Position numbers and translations under genes: made by a program. This document shows, piece by piece, positions 16,398 to 25,600 of a stretch of DNA of 64,000 nt. The notes under the pieces were generated by a model. The model saw only the letters and a program-made list of their open reading frames with translations, searched no databases and had not been told where the DNA came from. Origin of the DNA: Anaerotruncus rubiinfantis (lineage in GTDB: Bacteria; Bacillota; Clostridia; Oscillospirales; Ruminococcaceae). How positions within the stretch are numbered: the first letter of the stretch is position 1; each line of letters starts with the position of its first letter. The stretch is from the NCBI RefSeq assembly GCF_900078395.1, contig NZ_FKLA01000009.1, positions 570,613-634,612 on the forward strand, in the 5' to 3' direction.

Positions 16398-17384
16398 ATC
16401 CTCGAAAAACTCCTCAAAAGTTTCATTCCCTGGGTTGGCGGAAAAGGAGCGCTGAGAAAACTCATCTACCGTCTATTTCCAAGCGGCTATAAGAAATATG
16501 TCGAGGTATTCGGCGGCGGTGGATCGGTACTCTTTGGCCGCAAGCATCCTCAAAAATGTATGGAGATTTACAATGACGCCAACGGTGATCTTGTAAATCT
16601 TTTCTATTGTGTCAAAAATAAACCGCTGGCCCTGCTCGCAGAACTTGGCTTTTTGCCACTCCATGCGAGGGATGAATTTAAAATTCTGAAGAAATTCCTG
16701 AAAAAGGAAGAATTCACAGATGACGACCTCAAAGAAGAACTGGAACTGGCCGAACACTTTCTGCCCCCTCCTGACTTTGAGGAGATCCGGATATTGCTAG
16801 CCGGGCAGGCTGCACTGCGGGACGTCCGGCGCGCCGCAGCGTACTACAAGCTGATCCGTTACAGCTATGGAGGCGGTGGAAATTCCTATGGAGCGCGCCC
16901 GCTGGATATTCGTCGTGGATTCCATTTGATCTGGGAGTGCTCCCGGCGCCTTGCTGAAGTGGTTATAGAACATAAGGATTTTGAAGCGTTGATTGAAACC
17001 TACGACAGCTCCGAAACGCTGTTTTATATTGATCCGCCTTATTTTGAAGCGGAGTGCTATGAAGTGGAATTTTCTCTGAACGATCACTACCGTCTCATGC
17101 AGGTGCTGAGTAAGTGCGAAGGGATGTGGGTACTTTCCTACAACGACTGCCCGTTTATTCGAAATCTCTACGCAGGATATCGTATCTATCCTGTCCGCCG
17201 TCTGAACAATATGGCGCAGCGATACGAAAGTGGGAAAGAATACCCCGAGGTCATTATTCTAAACTACGACCCCAAAGAGTACGCAAAAGAAAACCCCATC
17301 CAAATGACCCTCTTTCAGTCTGATCAGGAGGATGAGGATGAATATGATTACGTCATTGCCAACGAACAGGAGGAACTCACATGA
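16398..17384 (+). CDS. Dam-type DNA adenine N6-methyltransferase, near-cognate ATC start
   Basis: D12-class adenine methyltransferase, 328 residues. IPWVGGKGALRKLI and EVFGGGGSVLFG (SAM-binding FxGxG) are near the N-terminus, and the catalytic DPPYF is near residue 213. The first ATG, at 16560, lies downstream of the SAM motif, so a start there would remove essential sequence. An in-frame stop is at 16374-16376, and no ATG, GTG or TTG lies between. A strong AAGGAGG (16384-16390) is seven bases before ATC 16398, giving ILEKLLKSF, the expected N-terminus. It probably protects element DNA from restriction. Confidence 0.85.
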   Translation: MLEKLLKSFIPWVGGKGALRKLIYRLFPSGYKKYVEVFGGGGSVLFGRKHPQKCMEIYNDANGDLVNLFYCVKNKPLALLAELGFLPLHARDEFKILKKFLKKEEFTDDDLKEELELAEHFLPPPDFEEIRILLAGQAALRDVRRAAAYYKLIRYSYGGGGNSYGARPLDIRRGFHLIWECSRRLAEVVIEHKDFEALIETYDSSETLFYIDPPYFEAECYEVEFSLNDHYRLMQVLSKCEGMWVLSYNDCPFIRNLYAGYRIYPVRRLNNMAQRYESGKEYPEVIILNYDPKEYAKENPIQMTLFQSDQEDEDEYDYVIANEQEELT

Positions 17385-17848
17385 AGAACCACACGATGAA
17401 GAAGGATTTTTGCATTCCTGCCCAGTTTCTTGATGTGGCGGGGCTTTCCGCCTCTGCGGGCGGCACAATGATGACCATTGCTCCCGGCGTGATTATCCTG
17501 ATGAATCCCATCCAGGATGATGAGGAGCGGCGTGAGGTTATGATCGCGCTTCGTAAAACAGCCTTTTCTCTTAGGATTAAGTCTGGAGATTCCTGTGAAG
17601 ATGATCCGGATGATGGCTTTCACATTCCTTCCTATCTGCTGCGGGAAGCAGGTATCGACCCCAACAAAAGTCTGGATGTCGTCATCGACGACGGCTCCCT
17701 CATCATTTCCCCCGCTCAAAATCCGGAAAGTGAGATTTTTCCAGAAGACGCTCTGCTGCAGGGTGTTTCATTACTCCGGACACTTGGAATGCCCTTGGGC
17801 TTGATCCGAAGAATTCTGAGGGAAGGAGCCGACGAAGATGCCGTGTGA
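17381..17848 (+). CDS. AbrB/SpoVT-like protein (two related half-domains)
   Basis: A 155-residue protein. Residues 66-100 (FHIPSYLLREAGIDPNKSL followed by IDDGSLIISPA) fit a SpoVT-AbrB beta-hairpin DNA-binding domain. Residues 8-45 (FCIPAQFLDVAGLSA, APGVIILMNP) look like a diverged second copy. The C-terminus is a short helical dimer-like tail. It overlaps the methyltransferase gene by 4 bases (ATGA) and the next AbrB-like gene by 11 bases, so three genes are translated together. Likely an element regulator. Confidence 0.6.
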   Translation: MKNHTMKKDFCIPAQFLDVAGLSASAGGTMMTIAPGVIILMNPIQDDEERREVMIALRKTAFSLRIKSGDSCEDDPDDGFHIPSYLLREAGIDPNKSLDVVIDDGSLIISPAQNPESEIFPEDALLQGVSLLRTLGMPLGLIRRILREGADEDAV

Positions 17849-18122
17849 AAATGGGATTTATCGTCTCATCGATTGTAAAGGCCGGATCTATATTCCAAAG
17901 CCCTTCCGGGACACTCTGGAGTTGGAGTGCGGCGGTTTCGTCCGGCTGATACCCGCTGAAGGAGGTTTGCAGATTCGAAAGGTTGCACTGATTGAGGTGG
18001 GGGATCAATCTCCGGAAGCTGTGGAAGCCTTTGTAAAAGCCGCAATCAATCAAATGCCTTTTAACAAGCGGCTGGAAATGGCATCGCTGATGATTGGCCG
18101 GGAAAGCGGGGAAATGGTATGA
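17838..18122 (+). CDS. AbrB/MazE-like regulator
   Basis: A 94-residue protein with an N-terminal SpoVT-AbrB domain (YRLIDCKGRIYIPKPFRDTL, GGFVRLIPAEGGLQIRKV) and a helical C-terminal half. GAAGGAG lies upstream of ATG 17838, within the preceding gene. Probably a transition-state-type regulator that pairs with the neighbouring AbrB-like protein. Confidence 0.7.
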   Translation: MPCENGIYRLIDCKGRIYIPKPFRDTLELECGGFVRLIPAEGGLQIRKVALIEVGDQSPEAVEAFVKAAINQMPFNKRLEMASLMIGRESGEMV

Positions 18123-18163
18123 GCTTATTAGACAAGGCCCATTGCTAACCGGATTCCAGTGAT

Positions 18164-18442
18164 ATGGATTACACCGGAAAAGTATTGGTGCTTCTTCCGC
18201 AAGTATTGGACGAGCACTACAGACAAGAGGAAGGCCAGCTTTGGCTTGCGCTGAATGGCTTCGGATGTCGTCCCGATGTAATAGGACGCTCAATTTTATG
18301 CGTTTGCCTGTCCGATGGAGAAATGGCACGCTGGAATCGCACGGACTTTTTTGGCGTCATTCGTGAGGAAAGCCTGCCCCAGTGGGCGAAAGAAAAGCTG
18401 GAAAAGCAGGCAAAAGGATTCGAACCGGAGATCAAACTGTAA
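18164..18442 (+). CDS. Hypothetical element protein
   Basis: A 92-residue protein whose central segment (QLWLALNGFGCRPDVIGR, LSDGEMARWNRTDFFGV) resembles small proteins commonly found beside DUF3849 genes in clostridial mobile elements. No catalytic motif is evident. It is followed after 11 bases by the frameshifted DUF3849 gene. Confidence 0.5.
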   Translation: MDYTGKVLVLLPQVLDEHYRQEEGQLWLALNGFGCRPDVIGRSILCVCLSDGEMARWNRTDFFGVIREESLPQWAKEKLEKQAKGFEPEIKL

Positions 18443-18453
18443 AGGAGATTCCA

Positions 18454-18896
18454 ATGATTCCTGTTTATACCCGCTCCTTTTGGGAGGCATATCAGCGGGG
18501 CGAAGTGGACGAGTACCGGACGAGCAAGCGGGAGAACGTTGCCTGTAAAAAGCCATCGACAAAATAACTGACCGGAGTAACGGGATACTTCCAGAGCCTA
18601 TTTCTGTCGTTAAAATCCTGTCGCGGTATGGTAAGGATCGCGTATTCCATGTGCTGGCAAACACTGTCCTGTACTTTAATCACGCGCAAGGCTTCCAAGC
18701 GCACTTGGCGTGGGCGCGTGAACTGGCGCTACCTCCGGATGAAACCGGATTGCTCAACCGGCGCGGGACTTATTTGGTGCGCGGTCCCGTAGAAACAATC
18801 GGCGCTTTCATTTCGCTGGCGAAATCCCAAAGTGAAGACATCGATGCAATACTGGAGAGTGCTGACTCTGAACAGTGCTTCCGACTCAACTTATAA
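18454..18896 (+). pseudogene. DUF3849-like gene broken by a one-base deletion
   Basis: The gene starts at ATG 18454 after AAAGGAG and reads IPVYTRSFWEAYQRGE up to ENVACKK at about 18552, then hits TAA 18565-18567. Shifting to the -1 frame in the AAAAAG run restores a long continuation (AIDKITDRSN, ILSRYGKDRVFHVLANTVLY) to 18896, matching the DUF3849 layout. A five-A run where six would keep the frame explains this. Either a recent deletion, a sequencing error, or -1 slippage. Confidence 0.65.
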
Positions 18897-18912
18897 AAGG
18901 TGGAAAACAATC

Positions 18913-19992
18913 ATGCTAAAACGAATGATCCCGGCCATGACGATCCTTTTGGTTTCGCTGATGACTACAACCGCTTTGGCTGAGGAACCACGCCTGGTAG
19001 TGTCCGGGGAAGGATCGGATCAAACGATAGCGATTACAGATGTCACGCCCGCTGATGGAGCCGAGCCGTCGAAAAACAAAAACTATATGGTCGGCGACTA
19101 TTACCCCATTGAGGTAAGAACCGCTATGGACGGGAATGCCCAACTCGTCATCAAGACATTCCTCGTCCCGCCTGATGTTCCGGCCTCGGCACTCATAGAA
19201 GATAATCTGGTACGGCGCGGTGTGGAATACGAAGTGTCGGATGTCCTGCGCCGGGAGGTCGCTGGAATCACTGAAAGCAAAACGATATCCCAAACACTTT
19301 CCGCACCCGTAGAAAAAAACAATGAATCCGAGGCACTCGCTGCCTTGACCCCTTCAGTTGCTTTTAACAAGGATGGCTATACAGGAACACTGTTGTTGGA
19401 CAGCAGCACGATTTCCATCCGGGAGTCCGGAAGCGAAAACTACACTTACACTTTAAAAGACATCCGGGAATATAACAGTCTTGAACGAAACGATCCTTAC
19501 TATGTGCCCAAAACGGCAGAAAAGAATGGCGTTACTCTGTCCCTGGCCGATATTCAATGGACTCCAATGGGTACAGGCGGAGAGAACAGCGACGATCCGG
19601 GCCTCTATAGAGCTGTCGTTACCTATACTGGACGTGCGGCCGGCAGCAAGGCAAGCGGATACATCGCAACCGCGACGTATAGTGGCAAAGTAACCTCAAT
19701 GTCGGAGGGCAGCGTTCTATTCAGCATTGTCTACGAAGCAGCTCCAAACACAAAAATTAAGGTTAAAAGCAATTTTGACTTCGCACCGCTGTTTTTTGGT
19801 ATCGGTACGCTTTTTCTGATTGCCATAGTTGCAGTATTAATCCTATATTTTATCCGCCGAGGAAAACTGGCTGTTGAGTCTGGCGTAACCGATCCTGCCT
19901 GCCAGGACCCCTTTGCTGGACGGCCCGCGATGGACTTGCCGCAGATGCTGGATGATATGGACCGAGGAATTGATGGAGGCGATGAGAAATGA
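18913..19992 (+). CDS. Secreted, membrane-anchored surface protein of the sortase module
   Basis: A 359-residue protein with a signal peptide (KRMIPAMTILLVSLMTTTA then LAEEP), an extracellular beta-rich region of about 270 residues, one transmembrane segment near residue 300 (LFLIAIVAVLILYFI), and a short cytoplasmic tail. ATG 18913 follows AAGGTGG; the upstream frame is not part of the protein. Its 3' end overlaps the sortase gene by 4 bases, so the two are co-translated. Probably helps display or present the large adhesin during mating-cell contact; this is inference. Confidence 0.6.
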   Translation: MLKRMIPAMTILLVSLMTTTALAEEPRLVVSGEGSDQTIAITDVTPADGAEPSKNKNYMVGDYYPIEVRTAMDGNAQLVIKTFLVPPDVPASALIEDNLVRRGVEYEVSDVLRREVAGITESKTISQTLSAPVEKNNESEALAALTPSVAFNKDGYTGTLLLDSSTISIRESGSENYTYTLKDIREYNSLERNDPYYVPKTAEKNGVTLSLADIQWTPMGTGGENSDDPGLYRAVVTYTGRAAGSKASGYIATATYSGKVTSMSEGSVLFSIVYEAAPNTKIKVKSNFDFAPLFFGIGTLFLIAIVAVLILYFIRRGKLAVESGVTDPACQDPFAGRPAMDLPQMLDDMDRGIDGGDEK

Positions 19993-20771
19993 ACAGATTA
20001 AAAGGAACGTGGCAAGGAGCCGGCAAATGGTTCTTGATCGGGCTTCCGTTGGCTGTTCTAATCCTTGGTTGTGTGGTCTGGCGTGTAAACACAGCACTGG
20101 TGACCTCTCCCAGAACAGTAGCCGATTCTCTTCACGAAACAGAAGTGACATTCGATTTGGATAACAATCGTGCTTATACCGCAGATGATGGCGTTGTAGT
20201 TATCGCACCGGAAAGCCACGAACGAAATGACAGCGCCGGGGAAACAGAAAAAAAGCCGGAGCGCCAAAAAACAGTCGCTGTCTTTGCCGATACACAACAG
20301 ATATGGGACCAGTCCATTCCTCTGTCTACCGAAAATTATACGTTGCCGGACGAGATCAGGTTAGTGGACGGCTCAATTGGTACGCTTATAATTCCGAAGA
20401 TCAATCTGTCGGCAAGTGTATATGAAACCGTGCGGCATGGTGAAGAAATGGAATCCATGACCAAGGGAATCGCACACTTTGCAATCACGTCTGCCTGGGA
20501 CGGCAATATCGGATTGTGCAGCCACAACGAAGCGCCGGAAGGTGCGGCCGCATTTTTTCGGGATATCCATCTGCTCCGCCCTGGTGACGAACTAACCTAT
20601 AAAACGGCACAAGGAGAACGGCGGTACAAAGTCACCGAGATAAAGGAAATTTCGGAAGATGATTGGTCTTACCTGATGCGCTGCGAGGACGGGATTAACA
20701 GGGTGACGATGATCACCTGCATTACCGGAAAGCCCAATAAACGGCTGATGGTACAAGCAACTGAAGTGTAA
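19989..20771 (+). CDS. srt: Sortase transpeptidase
   Basis: A 260-residue membrane-anchored sortase: N-terminal transmembrane helix (WFLIGLPLAVLILGCVVW), linker, then catalytic domain. Catalytic His in LCSHNE, Cys in VTMITCITG, and Arg in NKRLMVQA are all present in order. It is flanked by a membrane-anchored surface protein and upstream of a CAP protein and an LPKTG adhesin, its probable substrate. The exact sortase class is unclear. Confidence 0.88.
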   Translation: MNRLKGTWQGAGKWFLIGLPLAVLILGCVVWRVNTALVTSPRTVADSLHETEVTFDLDNNRAYTADDGVVVIAPESHERNDSAGETEKKPERQKTVAVFADTQQIWDQSIPLSTENYTLPDEIRLVDGSIGTLIIPKINLSASVYETVRHGEEMESMTKGIAHFAITSAWDGNIGLCSHNEAPEGAAAFFRDIHLLRPGDELTYKTAQGERRYKVTEIKEISEDDWSYLMRCEDGINRVTMITCITGKPNKRLMVQATEV

Positions 20772-20845
20772 GACCGATGCTTTACTGCAATTGATGAATC
20801 GCTTTTGTATAAGCCAATTGGCATTGTGAATTGGGAGTTGATAAA

Positions 20846-21088
20846 GTGAGCATCCAACAGGCGTTACAGCGGAATATCGCCGCGGCTAGGGGTGAAGACA
20901 TTCCTACATATTTTATCAGGTATGCTACACCAGGCCGCAAGCAAATCAAAACCAAATGGTTGTATAACCTGAACGAAGTAAGGGTCTGGTGTAGCAAAAA
21001 TTTCAATGGAGGGGGGCGGCTCCTCGCTGGAAGCTGGCAGGTCTTTGCCATAATGGATGACATAAAAAGAAGACGGACGCTTTTTTGA
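20846..21088 (+). CDS. Small hypothetical protein
   Basis: An 80-residue basic protein, start GTG 20846 with GGGAG upstream. It reads SIQQALQRNIAAARGEDIPT and has a Tyr/Trp-rich middle. No domain recognised. The surrounding stretches 20772-20845 and 21089-21211 hold no other gene. Confidence 0.4.
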   Translation: MSIQQALQRNIAAARGEDIPTYFIRYATPGRKQIKTKWLYNLNEVRVWCSKNFNGGGRLLAGSWQVFAIMDDIKRRRTLF

Positions 21089-21211
21089 TCAGCGCCCATT
21101 GATATCGAAACCGACATATCAACCAAAGGACAAGCCATAAATCAGTAATATATAGCAGATGGCTTTTCTCCGCAATTGATGCTATTCTGATGGTAAAGGA
21201 GGTATCAACCA

Positions 21212-21820
21212 ATGAAGAAAAAGCAGGCTGCCGCATGGCTCTGCACCGCGCTCCTCTTGGCAGGGATGCCAGCTACGATACATGCTGAGGATACGGAAGT
21301 ATATCAATTCGAAGCGTTCCTCGTAGACGGTGGAACTTCCGGAGGACATACGCCTCCAACTTCACCATCAAAATACCAGGACACCGAATCCATACTGCCT
21401 GGGGATGAATCGGCGCTGGCCGAACAGGAGGAAGTGGATCTGGACGCGCTGGCGGAAGAAGTATTCAAGTTAACCAACGCTGAACGTGAAAAAGCTGGCC
21501 TGCCCGCCCTGCTGGTGGATGGGCAGCTCTCCGAAATGGCAATGCAACGCGCAAAGGAGCTTGAAGCAACCTTTACCCATGACCGTCCGGATGGAAGTAA
21601 ATGTTCAACAGTATTCAATGAATACGAAACCAGCTTAAATTGGTATGGGGAAAATATCGCATATGGACAGCCAACGCCCGAGCGGGTGATTTCCGCATGG
21701 ATGAATTCTCAAAGCCATCAGAAAAATCTCTTGAGAAAAAAAGCGGAGTATCTAGGAATTGGAGTCTGGCAGGATAGCAGAGGACTCCTTTATTGGGTAC
21801 AGGTCTTCGGCAAAGAGTAA
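21212..21820 (+). CDS. Secreted CAP-domain (SCP/YkwD-like) protein
   Basis: A 202-residue secreted protein: signal peptide (AAAWLCTALLLAGMPATIHA), a 50-residue acidic linker, then a CAP domain (LTNAEREKAGLPALLVDG, TFTHDRPDG, YGENIAYGQPTPERVISAW, QSHQKNLL). CAP proteins are common extracellular proteins of Firmicutes; function here unknown, possibly in surface assembly with the sortase module. Strong AAAGGAGG precedes ATG 21212. Confidence 0.85.
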   Translation: MKKKQAAAWLCTALLLAGMPATIHAEDTEVYQFEAFLVDGGTSGGHTPPTSPSKYQDTESILPGDESALAEQEEVDLDALAEEVFKLTNAEREKAGLPALLVDGQLSEMAMQRAKELEATFTHDRPDGSKCSTVFNEYETSLNWYGENIAYGQPTPERVISAWMNSQSHQKNLLRKKAEYLGIGVWQDSRGLLYWVQVFGKE

Positions 21821-21836
21821 AACATAATACATCATG

Positions 21837-21866
21837 AAAAGCCGCTGAGATCAGCGGCTTTTGCTT
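21837..21866 (+). terminator. Terminator after CAP gene
   Basis: AAAAGCCGCTG/CAGCGGCTTTT hairpin (21837-21847 with 21852-21862) with a four-base loop and T-rich end. It lies immediately upstream of the ribosome site of the following gene. Confidence 0.8.
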
Positions 21867-21885
21867 TGCAAAGGGGGGATATAAA

Positions 21886-22470
21886 CTGAAATGGGTTACC
21901 GAGGATGAGCTCCGAAGTATGAAAAACAGCGAAGGCATGATCTTTCAAGGCTGCGGAGGTGATTTGCAAGAATGGGTAGATGGGATCAATAAACTCCTAG
22001 CTGAAGAAGGAATCCTCAAAAACGAAAGCAGGTTTAAGGATATTTACGTATTTAAACATGATGGTTTAACAAATCTCCTGTTTTTAATGGATGATGTCGA
22101 GGTTGATGGCGGGAGTCTTGCAATGTGGCGTTTGCGAACATATGACCTGTTTGGCGGGACCTGGTTGAGCGATTATGTCGCTAACAAACTGGGCGGCTTT
22201 ATCGACGATCATGAGGAGGAAAAAACGACAATCGTGCAAAAACCAGATTGCGCACTAATTGGTAATAATGGGAACATATTTGGTTTAATGGGAATTGCTT
22301 CTCGAACTTTGAAAGAAAACGGTTTATCAGCGCAGGCAAAAGAGATGTGTGGGCTTATTATGAAATGCCATAATTATAATGAGGCGCTTAATATCATTGG
22401 CGAATATGTTAATATCGTTTCTGAGGATGAGCCGGAATTGGATGACAACAATCTGAAGTTAGACTACTGA
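21886..22470 (+). CDS. Hypothetical element protein, near-cognate CTG start
   Basis: A 194-residue soluble protein (GMIFQGCGGDLQEWVDGINK, MWRLRTYDLFGGTWLSDYV, C-terminal helical IFGLMGIASRTL). The first ATG (21919) would omit KWVTEDELRS, the N-terminus I expect from related element proteins. CTG 21886 lies seven bases after AAGGGGGG (21871-21878), giving LKWVTEDELRSM. Function not known. Confidence 0.6.
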   Translation: MKWVTEDELRSMKNSEGMIFQGCGGDLQEWVDGINKLLAEEGILKNESRFKDIYVFKHDGLTNLLFLMDDVEVDGGSLAMWRLRTYDLFGGTWLSDYVANKLGGFIDDHEEEKTTIVQKPDCALIGNNGNIFGLMGIASRTLKENGLSAQAKEMCGLIMKCHNYNEALNIIGEYVNIVSEDEPELDDNNLKLDY

Positions 22471-22471
22471 T

Positions 22472-22497
22472 AAAAGTTGTTGAAATCAGCGGCTTTT
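22472..22497 (+). terminator. Terminator with wobble-rich stem
   Basis: The RNA from 22472-22483 can pair all 12 positions with 22486-22497 if G-U pairs are allowed, followed by TACTCTTTT. The right arm is identical to the terminator at 21851-21862, suggesting a duplicated terminator whose left arm has diverged by wobble-compatible changes. Confidence 0.6.
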
Positions 22498-22623
22498 ACT
22501 CTTTTCCATCCCGGAGATTCCCAAGGCGGCAAAATTGACGCATTAGGCTCGGTTTTGCCGGTTTCATCATTCGGGCCTGCTTACGTCATCCTGCCGCCGC
22601 AGTTTGATCGCAGAAAGGAAGAT

Positions 22624-25600
22624 ATGATGAAACAACACGGTAAAATGGCGCCCCGGCGCTTTCTGGCAACACTGCTGGCAGTAATGATGCTTGTTACCAC
22701 AGACTCCAGCTCCTTGGCATTGGAACCGCTGGTCAATTTGCAGCCGGTGGTATCGGGCGAGGAGGAAAACGTTATTCCCGATTCCTCATCTTCTGAAAAT
22801 TCCGATGAGCCGCCCTCATCCTCTGAAGATGAGCAGGCACCGGAACAGGATGAGGGGCAAAACTCCTCGTCTGAAAGTGAAGATCCGGCTTCGTCGTTGC
22901 CGGAATATCCGGAGGAGGATTCTCCCATATCAAGCAGCGAGGAGGCCGTTCTTCCGGATGAACAACTCCCGGCAGAAGAAGAAACCGTTGAGAACTCTGG
23001 CCTTGACCCGCCGGACAGCGCGTCTTTCGAGGCGTTTATAACATCAGGATTGATGCGGAGATCCCGCGCAGCAACATCAAGGGAAGCGCTTTTCATCAAT
23101 ATGAAGACGGTTCCGGAGTTCTCCTTTAGATATCCATTTGGATCAGGAACTTCGACCTTTGCCTTTTATGTGTATTGGACATCGGAGGGACAAACGGCTT
23201 ACTGTATCGAACCCGCCCGCTTCGACAGCAACCACGGAACCCCTATTACCGGGTCTATGACCTGGTCCGGGCTGTCGATGGAAAAGCAGCAGGCAATCGC
23301 CCGCGTAATGGCTGCCAATACCGCGGGGCACTCAGACTACGCTTCCTATGCCGCCGCCCAGGTATTGATCTGGGAGATCGCGATTGGACAGAAGCACAAG
23401 GCGGGAAGCGTCTATCAGGGAGTCATTGCCCCCCACGCTTCCGCACTGGCCCCCAAGTACGATTCCCTGCTCAGCAAATATCAGAATGTTGGCGAGATCC
23501 CCAGTTTTATGAGTAAAGACAAGAGCAACCCCACGGTTCATACGATGACAGAGGATGGCGGCGGATATTCCATTGATCTTAAAAATGCAAACAGCAAGGT
23601 AACTCTGCAAAAAAATGCGTTCAAATCCCAAGCACAATTGGATTTCGCTGTTTCGGGAAGTACTCTTACCGTAACCTCCGCCGATCAACCGGGCAGCGAT
23701 TCATTCGTTACATGGGAAAGTCAACCAGGACAAAGCGGCCTTATCTTCTGGAACAGTTCGGAACAGGCTAAAGCCAGTGCCACCGAACCCACAAATCCGC
23801 CTGTAAACGGCTACATGTCCTTTAGTTCGGAGGCCGTATCCCCGGAGGTACCGGATGAAGGGGATGAACCGCAGCAGGTCGGATACCTCACGATCTATAA
23901 ATATGATGGCGAAACAAACCTTCCCCTTGGCGGCGCTGTTTTCAAACTGGAGTGCGAGGGGTTCCGGGATGATGCATTCCCAGTTCCCTACGGTGGGGCG
24001 ACTGCTGTAATTCCTCTTCCCAAAGGAAAAACTTCAGTCGATGTGAAGGTAACGGAGGTCACCGCTCCGGACGGCTACCAAAAATCCAGCGAAACGAAAA
24101 CCGTTACGGTAACCGCGAACAACATCAGCAATGTAGCGGAGGTCGGCTTTACAAACTATCCATTGGAATGCTCGCTGACAATTTATAAATATGAAAAGGG
24201 TAATAAAGGGAAACCCCTGCAGGGCGCGCAGTTTGAAATCCGCTATGCTGATCCGGATGTTAGCGCTGAAGTCTGGACATTGACAACAGGTACCGACGGC
24301 CGTATCCACGTTGATCTCCCCTCGGCTGGAACTCTTGTTTGTACGGAACTGTCCGCTCCGGCGGGTTATGTGATCGGCCAGCAGGAATCTTACACCATCA
24401 CAGTAAGCAAGGGCGAAGATAAGCTGCTTGAAGTCCCAAACGATAAGAAAGCAGATATCATCGTCTATAAAAAAGACAACCAAACCGGCCAGCTTTTACA
24501 GGGGGCGGTAATCAAGGCGACGCTTCTGCGTTCTCACACCGAACCTTTCGAAAGCGGTATGGTTTATACCCGTACCACTGGTCCAGATGGACGTGCGGTA
24601 TTTGACAACATGATCCCTGGTGAGTATCGGATCGAGGAAACCTCCCCTCCCCAGTTTTATCTGCCTACTGAAATCGTACATACGGTCAATGTATACGACG
24701 GTTCCCACGAGCCGGTAGAACTGGAATTTCGCAACGACCCCTGGACAGGGCTTACCATCAAAAAGGTGGACGCTACCAACGGCAAGGGGCTGGAAGGTGC
24801 GATCTTTAAACTCTATGAGGGTGCCGCGGCGGAAAATACCAAATTCCTGGGTGATTTCCAAAGCAATGAAAATGGAATTGTGACGATCACTGACCTGGAA
24901 AGCAGTAAATATTATACCATTGTGGAATCCCAACCGCCCTATGGCTACTTTTTGGATGAGGAACACAATGTTCAGACCATCCTGATCAAGCCCGAAGCGA
25001 TCAACGAAAATATTACCGTCATTTTCAGGAATATGCCCAAACCAAAACTCAAGATCATTAAGATCAACGAAGCCGACGAAACAGAACGGCTTCCCGGCGC
25101 TGTGTTCCGAGTGGCCAAAAAAGGCTCTCAGGAATATATCGATGTGGAGACGGGAGCAGACGGAACCGTACTGCTCGAAAATCTCGAAGCAACGTGGTAT
25201 ACGATCTTTGAATTGCGAAGCCCGACAGGATTCACGCTTGATACCGAGCATTATGACATTTTGCTTGAAGCGGGTAAAACTTCGGAATTGGTTGTAAAAA
25301 ATCACAAAAAACCTACCTTGACCATTGAAAAAATCGACAGCATGACACTCCAGCCAATGGATGGGGTGATCTTCGAGGTGAGCATCAAAAACGGGAAGTC
25401 TCTCGGACAATTCACTACTTCAGGAGGAAAAATTGTCTTGGAGGATGTTGAACCAGGCCTCATTTATCTGGTAAAAGAAATACGAACTTTGCCTGGGTAC
25501 CTCTTGGACGAAACCGTACATGAGGTAAAGCTGAATTCCAACGAGAGCATTCCCCTTCCTTTGAGCAATACTCCAGAGCAACCGATCTTGATCGAAAAGA

